A DNA stretch of 64,000 nt from Roseihalotalea indica. Lineage in GTDB: Bacteria > Bacteroidota > Bacteroidia > Cytophagales > Cyclobacteriaceae. Positions 35,001-42,241 of this stretch are shown here, one piece after another. Both the position numbers and the translations under genes were made by a program. Positions within the stretch are counted from its first letter, which is position 1; each line of letters starts with the position of its first letter. Location of the stretch: contig NZ_JAINFL010000001.1 of assembly GCF_022458895.1 (NCBI RefSeq), positions 62,001 through 126,000 of the forward strand. Direction: 5' to 3'. The notes under the pieces are model-generated. The model did no database searches. It was given only the letters and a program-made list of their open reading frames with translations, and had not been told where the DNA came from.

Positions 35001-35388
35001 TCAGCAACAGGAAAAGATTCGCAAGGCACTAGAAGAGATGGATTCTGAAGAAGATGGGGGAGGAGGAACAGGTGATGAGCTATCGAAACAAATGGAAGAA
35101 ACCGAAACCGATCTTGTTAACAAAAAGCTCACAAACGAGTTGATTGAACGACAGAAGGAGATTGTTACACGTCTTTTAGACGTAGAAAAATCAGAAAGAG
35201 AACAGGAACTCGATCAGAAACGCAAGGGTGAAACTGCTAAGGATAATTACGAACAACAAGCCGCCCAACGTTTTGAAGAGTACATCAAGCTAAAGAAGCA
35301 AGAGATTGAGTTACTTAAAACAGTTCCTTTAAAGCTCAATCCTTACTATAAAAACGAAGCAAACGAATATTTCAAGCGATTAAATTAA
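32089..35388 (+). CDS. DUF4175 family large membrane coiled-coil protein
   Basis: 1099 residues. Two N-terminal membrane helices (about 27-48 and 58-80) and another near 165-185, then a periplasmic-type beta-rich region to about 500 ending IPDRQAIRENLEKS. From about 510 to 1070 the protein is almost wholly Gln/Glu/Lys/Met-rich coiled coil with low-complexity runs of Q and E, matching DUF4175 proteins of Bacteroidota. Function unknown, with a structural or envelope-stress role possible. It precedes the RsbW-like gene by 4 bp. Confidence 0.85.
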   Translation: MSADLHFSSVTHQLKQYKRKYYLNKFIRGSILFVAIVLSVYLLFNSIEYTARLNSIWRAGLFFSFLLLFLFILVKWVIDPLTRYYSNKRQISDEDAARQIGTYFPEVQDKLLNLIQLNKTNSAQGALIAASIAQKTQQLSVVRFPIAIDLRKNLRHLKYLAAPVSIIIVVLLFVPQFFSEGTARIVNFNKEFVPEAPFSFDLQNESFIAFKNENFPVQINLVGSAIPDKVYLVASGRRFRMSVNDKGTFEHTFQSIQRDTPFYIEAAGFNSEQHTIKVVERPNLKNFSVYLDFPDYLSREDQRLDNVGNLQVPEGTSINWQFSTLAADSMQLTFVEQEETHLLQEDEEGAFTLEKQALESDTYQIDLKNEYSNNKQDIRYYLDVIPDQEPQISLEQFQDTTLYKFLVLGGNVSDDYGLTRLSLFYKFEPLDEEEGAEQKYQRLNLPLDSRQNNQSYYYQWNVDTLSLKPGDKIRYFLKVWDNDAVNGHKSAQTSSYVFSIPDRQAIRENLEKSSAETQSQISKTVQQSEQLKEDIEKVEQRLKGKKDLTWQDKQLLEDIIKQRQELEKQLEQLKEQSRSSNMQREQFGEQSQKMKEQIDQLQQLMDELLDDETKKMYDELKKLLEEQLDMDKLQDKLQEINDQEENLEEELERTLELFKRMKFDSKLEDVQQQMEQKAQEQEKLAEETENKENSSEELSEQQQQMNEDFEELKKEMEELNELNQDLKNPAPMQDMQQEQNQTQQEQQKAKEALEKDQRNKAQKAQKNSAEQMKQMAQKMQQMQQSMEMEMLQENMDNLRNILDNLLTLSFDQEQVMKDFRDVKQNDPRFIDLSQEQLKLRDDAQVIEDSLLALAERVFQIQSFVTREVKDMNKHMEESMESLRERQQYKAISQQQFAMTSINNLALLLNDVLGQMQQQMADAMGNPQQNPGNSPQNMNLSELQKQLNDQIQDLKKSGKSGRALSEELSKLAQQQEKIRKALEEMDSEEDGGGGTGDELSKQMEETETDLVNKKLTNELIERQKEIVTRLLDVEKSEREQELDQKRKGETAKDNYEQQAAQRFEEYIKLKKQEIELLKTVPLKLNPYYKNEANEYFKRLN

Positions 35389-35392
35389 CACA

Positions 35393-35794
35393 ATGGATTC
35401 TATCAGCATTTCTATTCCTTCATTATCCGACAATATTAGGATGATTGAAAGTTTTATTGACAATGCTAAAGAACGATTTAACCTAACTGATGATATCTAC
35501 GGCAATATTATGATTGCCGTCACCGAGTCGGTTAACAATGCAATTCGTCATGGCAACAAAGGAGATTCAAAGAAGAATGTAGATCTTTCGCTCAAACTTA
35601 ATGATGGTGCTATCGTATTCTGGGTTAAGGATGAAGGGGATGGTTTTGACTTTAATAACCTACCGGACCCTACCGCCCCAGAGAATCTTGACCGCCCTGG
35701 AGGTAGAGGCATTTTTCTTATGAAACACCTTTCCGATGAAGTTAATTTTCATGATGAAGGGTGCACCGTTGAACTTGTTTTTTATATCAATTAA
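35393..35794 (+). CDS. RsbW-like anti-sigma/serine kinase ATPase domain
   Basis: 133 residues, a single HATPase fold. N-box AVTESVNNAIRHGNKGDSKK (about 43-62), G1 box DEGDGFDFNNLPDP, and G2 box GGRGIFLMKHLSDEV. Such single-domain GHKL proteins bind a sigma factor or phosphorylate an anti-sigma-factor antagonist in partner-switching systems. No partner STAS protein or sigma factor is adjacent. Its stop codon TAA overlaps the start of ybeY (TTAATGA). Confidence 0.9.
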   Translation: MDSISISIPSLSDNIRMIESFIDNAKERFNLTDDIYGNIMIAVTESVNNAIRHGNKGDSKKNVDLSLKLNDGAIVFWVKDEGDGFDFNNLPDPTAPENLDRPGGRGIFLMKHLSDEVNFHDEGCTVELVFYIN

Positions 35795-36228
35795 TGATCA
35801 ATTTTTTTGTCGAGGATATAACCTTTGACACTACCCAATTGGAGCCAGTCCCTTCCTGGCTTCAAAGCATTATTCACTCTCATTCCAGCACCCTTTCTAG
35901 TATCAACTATATTTTCTGTTCCGACGAATATCTTCTTAACGTCAACAGAGTATATCTAGACCATGATTATTACACTGATATTATAACTTTCGATCAGCGT
36001 GATTCAATAGATGAACCTATTGAAGCTGATATATTTATTAGTATCGAACGGGTTCAAGAAAATGCCGCTCAACTCAATTTCTCCTTCCTCTCTGAATTAA
36101 TCCGCGTGCTTGTTCACGGTGTTTTACATTTATTGGGATATGATGATCATTCTGAAACCGACCGCGTAATTATGCGTAACCTAGAAGAACAGTATATTGA
36201 ATTGTTCCACAGTCAGTTTTCTAACTAA
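35794..36228 (+). CDS. ybeY: Endoribonuclease YbeY (rRNA maturation)
   Basis: 144 residues. The UPF0054 zinc motif appears as VHGVLHLLGYDDH: His108 and His112 are in place, and the third ligand position holds Asp118 with His119 next to it, a variant also expected in Bacteroidota homologues. Preceding blocks YLDHDYYTDIITFD and EADIFISIERV match the family. YbeY processes the 3' end of 16S rRNA and takes part in ribosome quality control. Co-transcribed with the RsbW-like gene. Confidence 0.93.
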   Translation: MINFFVEDITFDTTQLEPVPSWLQSIIHSHSSTLSSINYIFCSDEYLLNVNRVYLDHDYYTDIITFDQRDSIDEPIEADIFISIERVQENAAQLNFSFLSELIRVLVHGVLHLLGYDDHSETDRVIMRNLEEQYIELFHSQFSN

Positions 36229-36256
36229 CCTCTTTCTCTTAAAGCTTCACATTAAA

Positions 36257-36272
36257 CGTTCCACGTGGAACA
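36257..36272. other. parS-type centromere site (ParB binding)
   Basis: CGTTCCACGTGGAACA contains the perfect 14-bp palindrome GTTCCACGTGGAAC, which differs from the widely conserved bacterial parS (TGTTCCACGTGGAACA) only in the first base. It lies in the 312-bp ybeY-mnmG gap, about 5.6 kb from the DnaA-box cluster. parS sites usually lie near the origin. ParB binding itself is inferred. Confidence 0.8.
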
Positions 36273-36505
36273 TCACATTTTACTTCACTTGAGGCATCTG
36301 AAATTATTCAAAATGAAGTAGTTACAAGTCTCAAATTCTTGTTGAAAATTTAAAACTTATGAAAACGGACGGATAAAATGTTACAAAAGTGACAGGTCAA
36401 CCTTAGTTTACGTTGTTATGCGAAGAGACAAATAGACCTCTTTTTAGAGTGACTAGTTTCATATAGAATAGCGTATAAAATTTCATAGATATAGAAACGA
36501 AATAG

Positions 36506-36513
36506 TAACTTTG
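36506..36513 (+). promoter_or_regulatory. Putative -7 element of the mnmG promoter
   Basis: TAACTTTG fits TAnnTTTG and sits 28 bp before the mnmG ATG, giving a leader of about 20 bases. The -33 region has AT-rich sequence without a perfect TTTG. Confidence 0.5.
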
Positions 36514-36540
36514 GGTGTAGAATAATAAAACTAAGAGAAA

Positions 36541-38406
36541 ATGCTATTTGATAAATATGACGTAATCGTAGTGGGTGCTGGTCATGCTGGAAATGAGGCA
36601 GCAGCGGCAGCCGCTAATATGGGTTCGAGTACGCTACTGATTACTATGGACATGACCAAGATAGGGCAGATGTCTTGTAATCCCGCAATGGGAGGAGTAG
36701 CGAAAGGGCAGATCGTTCGAGAAATTGATGCGCTGGGCGGACTATCCGGAATTGTAACCGATGAGTCTGCAATTCAATTTCGCATGCTTAATAGATCTAA
36801 AGGGCCTGCGATGTGGAGTCCACGTACCCAAAATGATCGAGCCAGGTTTACAGAATCGTGGAGGATGCATCTGGAACAAATCCCAAACCTGGATTTTCTG
36901 CAAGAGATGGTAACGGGCATACTAGTAGAAGGGAGTAGGGTAGTAGGAGTAACCACGAGTATCGGATTAGAAATCAAGAGCAATTCAGTAATCTTAACTA
37001 ATGGAACTTTCCTAAATGGACTGATTCATATTGGTGAAAAGCAGCGGGGTGGGGGGCGCTCCGGAGAACGAGCTTCAAAAGGTATTACTGAACAGTTGGT
37101 GAATTTAGGGTTTGAATCAGGGCGCATGAAAACGGGAACACCGCCCAGAGTGGATGGCCGCTCATTGGATTACAGCAAGATGGAAGAACAACCAGGCGAT
37201 GAGCGACCAGGAAAATTCTCATTTACAGATACCAAGCCTTTAGCGCACCAACGAAGCTGCCATATTACATATACAAACCCAACCGTTCACGAGATTCTGG
37301 AAACTGGTTTTGATCGTTCGCCCATGTTTAATGGACGTATTCGCGGACAAGGCCCCCGATACTGCCCTTCTATTGAAGATAAAATTAATCGTTTTGCTGA
37401 GCGGGATCGCCACCAGATATTTGTAGAACCAGAAGGCTGGAACACAGTAGAAGTATACGTGAATGGGTTTTCCACCTCATTACCCGAAGAAGTACAACAC
37501 CAGGCTATTCGTCATATTCCCGGATTTGAGAAAGCAAAACTATTCCGGCCCGGGTACGCCATAGAGTATGATTATTTTCCACCTACCCAACTTTCAACAA
37601 GTTTAGAGACAAAGCTTATTGAAAATCTATTCTTTGCCGGGCAGATTAATGGAACTACTGGCTACGAAGAGGCCGCCTGCCAAGGATTGATGGCTGGAAT
37701 TAATGCTCACAATAAAGTGCATCAATTAGAACCTTTTGTATTACGCCGATCCGAAGCCTATATAGGTGTATTAATTGACGATCTTATTAACAAGGGTACC
37801 GAAGAGCCCTATCGAATGTTCACTTCTCGGGCTGAATTCCGATTACTGCTGCGGCAGGATAATGCAGATCTTCGTTTAACAGAAAAAGGACATCAGTTAG
37901 GATTGATTGATAATGCTCGCTTAGAAAAAGTGTTTGATAAACGTAACGCTATATATGAATTATTATCTGAGATTAAACAACGAAAAGCGGCACCCCAGGA
38001 AATAAACGAAGGACTAGATGAGCTTTCTACAGCCACAATCCGAGAAAAAGTGAGCATACATCAATTACTGAAACGACCAGAGATCACCATGCAGGCTCTG
38101 GAAAAATTAGATTCAGGATTAGAAGAGTACTTTCAAAAATTTGATAATGAGGTAGTAGAGCAAGTTGAAATACTAACAAAGTATGAGAGCTATTTGGAAA
38201 AAGAACGCCAACATGCAGAACGAGTTGAAAGTCTGGAGGGCTACCGGATTCCCACAAACTTTGATTACTCCAAAGTAAAAGCATTATCAACCGAAGCTCG
38301 AGAAAAACTCACAAAAATACGTCCTGAAACTATTGGGCAAGCTTCTCGAATTAGCGGGGTGTCCCCAGCAGATATTTCTGTAATTATGGTTTACTTGGGT
38401 AAATAA
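36541..38406 (+). CDS. mnmG: tRNA uridine-5-carboxymethylaminomethyl modification protein MnmG (GidA)
   Basis: 621 residues, normal length. FAD-binding motif VVGAGHAGNEAAAAAANMG at the N-terminus, then IGQMSCNPAMGGVAKGQIVREIDALGG, the RTGTPPRVD-like block as MKTGTPPRVDGRS, and GYEEAACQGLMAGINA. With MnmE it modifies U34 of tRNAs reading split codon boxes. In many bacteria this gene lies next to the origin, and here a parS-like site precedes it and a DnaA-box cluster lies 3.4 kb downstream. It heads a run of four plus-strand genes. Confidence 0.97.
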   Translation: MLFDKYDVIVVGAGHAGNEAAAAAANMGSSTLLITMDMTKIGQMSCNPAMGGVAKGQIVREIDALGGLSGIVTDESAIQFRMLNRSKGPAMWSPRTQNDRARFTESWRMHLEQIPNLDFLQEMVTGILVEGSRVVGVTTSIGLEIKSNSVILTNGTFLNGLIHIGEKQRGGGRSGERASKGITEQLVNLGFESGRMKTGTPPRVDGRSLDYSKMEEQPGDERPGKFSFTDTKPLAHQRSCHITYTNPTVHEILETGFDRSPMFNGRIRGQGPRYCPSIEDKINRFAERDRHQIFVEPEGWNTVEVYVNGFSTSLPEEVQHQAIRHIPGFEKAKLFRPGYAIEYDYFPPTQLSTSLETKLIENLFFAGQINGTTGYEEAACQGLMAGINAHNKVHQLEPFVLRRSEAYIGVLIDDLINKGTEEPYRMFTSRAEFRLLLRQDNADLRLTEKGHQLGLIDNARLEKVFDKRNAIYELLSEIKQRKAAPQEINEGLDELSTATIREKVSIHQLLKRPEITMQALEKLDSGLEEYFQKFDNEVVEQVEILTKYESYLEKERQHAERVESLEGYRIPTNFDYSKVKALSTEAREKLTKIRPETIGQASRISGVSPADISVIMVYLGK

Positions 38407-38408
38407 GA

Positions 38409-39023
38409 ATGATAGTAAGCTCTGGCTATAAACAATTGCTCATAATATTTCTAGTAGGGGGGTTGTCTCTATACTTTGAGCCCAGCTACGCTCAAAATAA
38501 CGTAAAGGAGGAAGTTGAAAAACGAATCAAAGCAGAAGAAATGCCTAAAGCAGCAATGAGTATTTTGTCTGATTGGTTAAAAGATTCCAGAAGGGTACGA
38601 TTTTACTATGAGACCGATGGGGATCATCAAACCTACGAAACCAAATTAATCAGAAACGAAAGGCATTTTAGTATTGAGTTTGATAACTCTGGAGTATTAA
38701 TGGATATAGAAGAACTTATTAATACTGAACAGTTACCAGATGCAGTAATAGAAACCATTCATAACGTATTGAGTCGGACTTACGAAAAGCATAAAATTCG
38801 AAGAATACAACGGCAATTTTTGCCTAAGAATTCTGACGAAAATTTACTAAATACCATTCTATCATTTTCTGAAGAAACTGAGCAATTCATTAATTACGAA
38901 ATAGAAGTAAATGTAAAAGAGCAGTCGCGGATGCGAGCCTATGAAATACTATTTGATGCTGAGGGACAAATACTGGATCAACGGTTAATAGTACGCAGAT
39001 CATTAGACAACTTACTCTATTAA
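38409..39023 (+). CDS. Secreted protein, PepSY-like pattern
   Basis: 204 residues starting 2 bp after mnmG. Sec signal about 1-28 (ends SYAQ). The mature part has two similar alpha/beta segments: EMPKAAMSILSDWLKDSRRVRFYYETDGDHQ, then EQLPDAVIETIHNVLSRTYEKHKIRRIQR, each followed by beta strands, which recalls the PepSY-like fold of Bacteroidota. Function unknown. Likely co-transcribed with mnmG and the next two envelope genes. Confidence 0.7.
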   Translation: MIVSSGYKQLLIIFLVGGLSLYFEPSYAQNNVKEEVEKRIKAEEMPKAAMSILSDWLKDSRRVRFYYETDGDHQTYETKLIRNERHFSIEFDNSGVLMDIEELINTEQLPDAVIETIHNVLSRTYEKHKIRRIQRQFLPKNSDENLLNTILSFSEETEQFINYEIEVNVKEQSRMRAYEILFDAEGQILDQRLIVRRSLDNLLY

Positions 39024-39032
39024 TAATAAGTC

Positions 39033-39749
39033 GTGCATTTCTTTTCTATTTTTTTTCTATTAACCCTACTGCTTACCCAAAAAGCAGTTGCCCAGGAAAA
39101 ACCCACTATTCAAATAGAGCCCGGCGTATCATACAATTATAATTTTCAGAACAACTGGTCATTTAATGGGAAGTCAACCATGCGTTTTACGTTAGACCAG
39201 CCAACAGACGAAGGGCAGGAGAGGGGCTCTGAGTTTAACTTTAATGAAACCTTGCTGTTTGCTACGTATGAGTTTTGGAACAATATTGAGCTAAGCGGTG
39301 GTTATGGTTTCCGTATTGACTCGTTTGATGAAACCTGGTTTAGCGAACATCGCATTATGCAGCAACTTGGTTTTATACTGTATGCCCAAGCAGGTAAACG
39401 AGTGGCCAACCGCATACGACTTGAACAAAGAATACAAGATGCTGACTACACTAATCGGTGGCGTTATCGCATAGGATTCGACAGTCCACTTAATGGGCGG
39501 CGCCTCGATGCTAACGAAATGTATATCATTTTATCAAATGAATTACTTTGGTCATTTACCAGTATAGAGCATGATTTTGAGAATCGGCTCTATGCTGGCC
39601 TGGGATGGTATTTTAATTCTCAGTATAAAGTTGAGTCAGGAGTTCAGTACCGGGCCGCCAATCTGGGTTCAGAATTAGAAAATGCTATCTGGATTACTAA
39701 TATCTTTTACATTAATAAGCGCCAACCTCAAAAGAAAGGCGAAGAGTAA
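39033..39749 (+). CDS. DUF2490 outer-membrane beta-barrel protein
   Basis: 238 residues from a GTG at 39033. Signal peptide to about residue 20 (KAVAQ), then a series of amphipathic beta strands with aromatic ends: VSYNYNFQNNWSFNGK, ELSGGYGFRIDSFDETWFSEHRI, RLEQRI, RLYAGLGWYFN. This is the DUF2490 pattern, and the protein probably inserts in the outer membrane. The end of the gene is 40 bp before the start of the next lipoprotein gene. No biochemical role is known. Confidence 0.85.
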   Translation: MHFFSIFFLLTLLLTQKAVAQEKPTIQIEPGVSYNYNFQNNWSFNGKSTMRFTLDQPTDEGQERGSEFNFNETLLFATYEFWNNIELSGGYGFRIDSFDETWFSEHRIMQQLGFILYAQAGKRVANRIRLEQRIQDADYTNRWRYRIGFDSPLNGRRLDANEMYIILSNELLWSFTSIEHDFENRLYAGLGWYFNSQYKVESGVQYRAANLGSELENAIWITNIFYINKRQPQKKGEE

Positions 39750-39789
39750 ACGTTTTATCACTACACATCGAAGCAGATTTATACTACGC

Positions 39790-41847
39790 ATGAAGCAAAG
39801 TTATTGGTTACTCATCGTTTGGATTTTACTCATTGCTATCGGTTCATGTGCCCGCCGAGGTACTCCAACGGGTGGGCCCAAAGATTCTATTCCGCCAGAA
39901 CTGGTAAGAATGACACCCGAACTGGAAACAGTTAATTTTAAGGGAAAGGAAATAGAACTGGAGTTTAATGAATACATAGAAGCCCGCGATTTAAAAAAAG
40001 AGCTAATCATTACTCCACCTGTAGAAGATTACGATTTTTATGTGAGCCGGCGTATGCTGCATTTAGAAATTGAGGGTGATCTAAGAGATAGTACCACATA
40101 CACGCTCAATTTTAGAGATGCTGTCAAAGATATTTCTGAAAGGAATCCAGCAAAAAATGTAGTAGTTGCTTTTAGTACGGGATCTAAAATCGATTCGTTT
40201 CAGGTTAGCGGTACCGTACACAATTTATTAACTCAGGAACCGATCGAAGATGCAATAGTATCTCTCTATGATGTGAACGATACCCTCGATGTATTTACCG
40301 GCCCCCCAATGTATCTGGCTAAAACGGATGAAGAGGGAAATTACACGATTCGCTATATTCGTGCAGGGCTATATAGTATCTATGCCTACGTAGATGAAAA
40401 CACCAACTTAAAAGTTGATTCAAATAATGAGCCCTTCGGTTTTAAATCTAAGCCTGTATATTTAGGAACCGATATCAATCAACAAATCAAAGCTGACTCA
40501 TTAGGACAGGTTGATAGTACCAATACCCTAAACCGGGTAATTGATTTGGTGATTCAGCGGCAGGATATCAGACCAATTGTTTTGCAGAGTGCCCGAGCCA
40601 ATGGTAAATATTTTGAAGTAAAATTCAATAAGTCGCTGGATTATTATGACCTGTCACCCAGCGGAAATATTAGCTCTGCCACCCAACAGTTTTTGGAAGA
40701 TTCGGTAGCGTTTAATCTATCAGATAGCACCCCTACACTTTTCAGTAATTTTCAGGATCAACAAAAAGTCGTTCGCATATACAATACCCTCAAGCAAGAT
40801 AGTCTGCAGATAAAATTTTCCGCCATAGATTCGGCTCAACAAATTTTGTCTGATACAACTTTATACGTAAAATTTGCTGAAAGCCGAAGACAACCCGCCG
40901 AATTCACTTCTCAATTTCAAACCAAAAATAGCGAATTCACCGATACCATTTCCGGTACATTCACATTTTCTAAACCGGTGGCCCGTATCACAACAGATAG
41001 TATTTTGCTTAGTTACGATACTCTGTTTTATGTCCCGATTAACTATGCAGAAAATTTTACCTGGAATAAGCAGTATGATCACCTTACGATGAAAGTGCCT
41101 ATTCGTCGGCAGCAAATTATTGACAGTACGCTGGTTTATTTACAACTGAGCGATAGCTTGGAAAATGAAAGTAAAATCAGACTTCAAGAGCAATATTTAG
41201 ATAGTCTGCAAAGTACTGCCACTATTGAAAAACGGTTAGAATGGTTGCAGCAGTTTGGTCAGCAAAACGGAACTTCTTCTTATGTAAGAAATTTAACTGA
41301 CAGTCTACAGACGCTAGAATCAGAATCTGCCAAAAATGACCTCCTGAATTCCTATATAGACACCGTTCAGATCAACCGAGAATTTCCTTTAAAAAATTAT
41401 AGTCGGGAGGAAATAGCGAACTCATTAGCATCTTTCAATTTCTATGCAGCCCCGGGTAGTTTCATGAGTGTCGAAAATGATAGTAGTGAACAGGCTATTC
41501 AAAAATTCTCATTTAAGCGAGTGGAAGATTACGGAGTCATTCGTGGAACAGTTGCTTCTTCATATCCTAGTTATACAATCCAGCTGCTGGACCAGGACTT
41601 CAATATGGTGCGGGAGAAAAAAAATGTAAAAGACTTTTCTTTTGAGATGGTGCCCCCCGGTAAATATCAAATTCGAGTTTTGATAGATGCCGACAATGAT
41701 GGGGTATGGGAAAAGGGAAGTATTCTGAAAAAAGAAGAGCCGGAGCCTATTTTCTTCTTCGGCGATCTTATCGACCTCCGCGCTAATTGGGAACGTAGTG
41801 ATTTGACCATCACCATTGGGGAGTTATCCACATTATCGAGTGAATAA
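39790..41847 (+). CDS. Large lipoprotein with Ig-like domain
   Basis: 685 residues from the ATG at 39790, chosen because it directly precedes a lipoprotein signal (WILLIAIGSCARRG, Cys20). The upstream open frame to 39682 overlaps DUF2490. A bacterial Ig-like (SbsA-type) domain follows: DSIPPELVRMTPE, ELEFNEYIEARDL, DSTTYTLNFRDAVKDI. Next is a carboxypeptidase-regulatory-like segment VSGTVHNLLTQEPIEDAIVSL, then a long region rich in Ser, Asp and Gln. Common in Bacteroidota envelopes, function unknown. The last eight codons contain the first DnaA-box of the putative origin. Confidence 0.85.
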   Translation: MKQSYWLLIVWILLIAIGSCARRGTPTGGPKDSIPPELVRMTPELETVNFKGKEIELEFNEYIEARDLKKELIITPPVEDYDFYVSRRMLHLEIEGDLRDSTTYTLNFRDAVKDISERNPAKNVVVAFSTGSKIDSFQVSGTVHNLLTQEPIEDAIVSLYDVNDTLDVFTGPPMYLAKTDEEGNYTIRYIRAGLYSIYAYVDENTNLKVDSNNEPFGFKSKPVYLGTDINQQIKADSLGQVDSTNTLNRVIDLVIQRQDIRPIVLQSARANGKYFEVKFNKSLDYYDLSPSGNISSATQQFLEDSVAFNLSDSTPTLFSNFQDQQKVVRIYNTLKQDSLQIKFSAIDSAQQILSDTTLYVKFAESRRQPAEFTSQFQTKNSEFTDTISGTFTFSKPVARITTDSILLSYDTLFYVPINYAENFTWNKQYDHLTMKVPIRRQQIIDSTLVYLQLSDSLENESKIRLQEQYLDSLQSTATIEKRLEWLQQFGQQNGTSSYVRNLTDSLQTLESESAKNDLLNSYIDTVQINREFPLKNYSREEIANSLASFNFYAAPGSFMSVENDSSEQAIQKFSFKRVEDYGVIRGTVASSYPSYTIQLLDQDFNMVREKKNVKDFSFEMVPPGKYQIRVLIDADNDGVWEKGSILKKEEPEPIFFFGDLIDLRANWERSDLTITIGELSTLSSE

Positions 41848-42142
41848 CATGTGGAAAAGTGGGAAATAACCTGTGGATAAATAGCATGTTATCCACTCCC
41901 CTCCACGATTTAGTTATTTATCAAAGGTTATCCACTCCTTCATGTAAGTTATTCACAGAGTTATGCACTTTTCCAGTTATCTACAAAGTTATCAACATAT
42001 TAGTTAACAAATGAATAAATTCTTTATAACTTACTGTAAAACAATAGATTAGTTGTGGATAAGTGTGTTAATAATTTGTCAATAATTAGTGGAGTTATTC
42101 ACAATAGACGATAATCAACACTTTTTAACTTAGTTATCAACA
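41824..42142. other. Putative chromosomal replication origin (oriC): DnaA-box cluster
   Basis: Nine-mers matching or one base off TTATCCACA: TTATCCACA 41824-41832; TGTGGAAAA 41850-41858; TGTGGATAA 41872-41880 and 42054-42062; TTATCCACT 41889-41897 and 41928-41936; TTATTCACA 41949-41957 and 42095-42103; TTATCTACA 41977-41985; TTATCAACA 41989-41997 and 42134-42142. AT-rich stretches at 42000-42050 and 42143-42200 could be the unwinding element. The only gene overlap is the 3' end of the Ig-like lipoprotein. The mnmG proximity and parS-like site support it. Confidence 0.85.
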
Positions 42143-42241
42143 AATTCACAGCGTAGTAATTAATAGTAATTTCGAAGAAAAATAATTAATTAATAATGTA
42201 GTATGTTAGTTAATAAGTTAGCACCCGTAACCACACAAAGT

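Noticed and set aside
39682..39789. 36-codon N-terminal extension of the Ig-like lipoprotein
   Set aside because: Overlaps the DUF2490 gene and would bury the lipoprotein signal. The ATG at 39790 fits.
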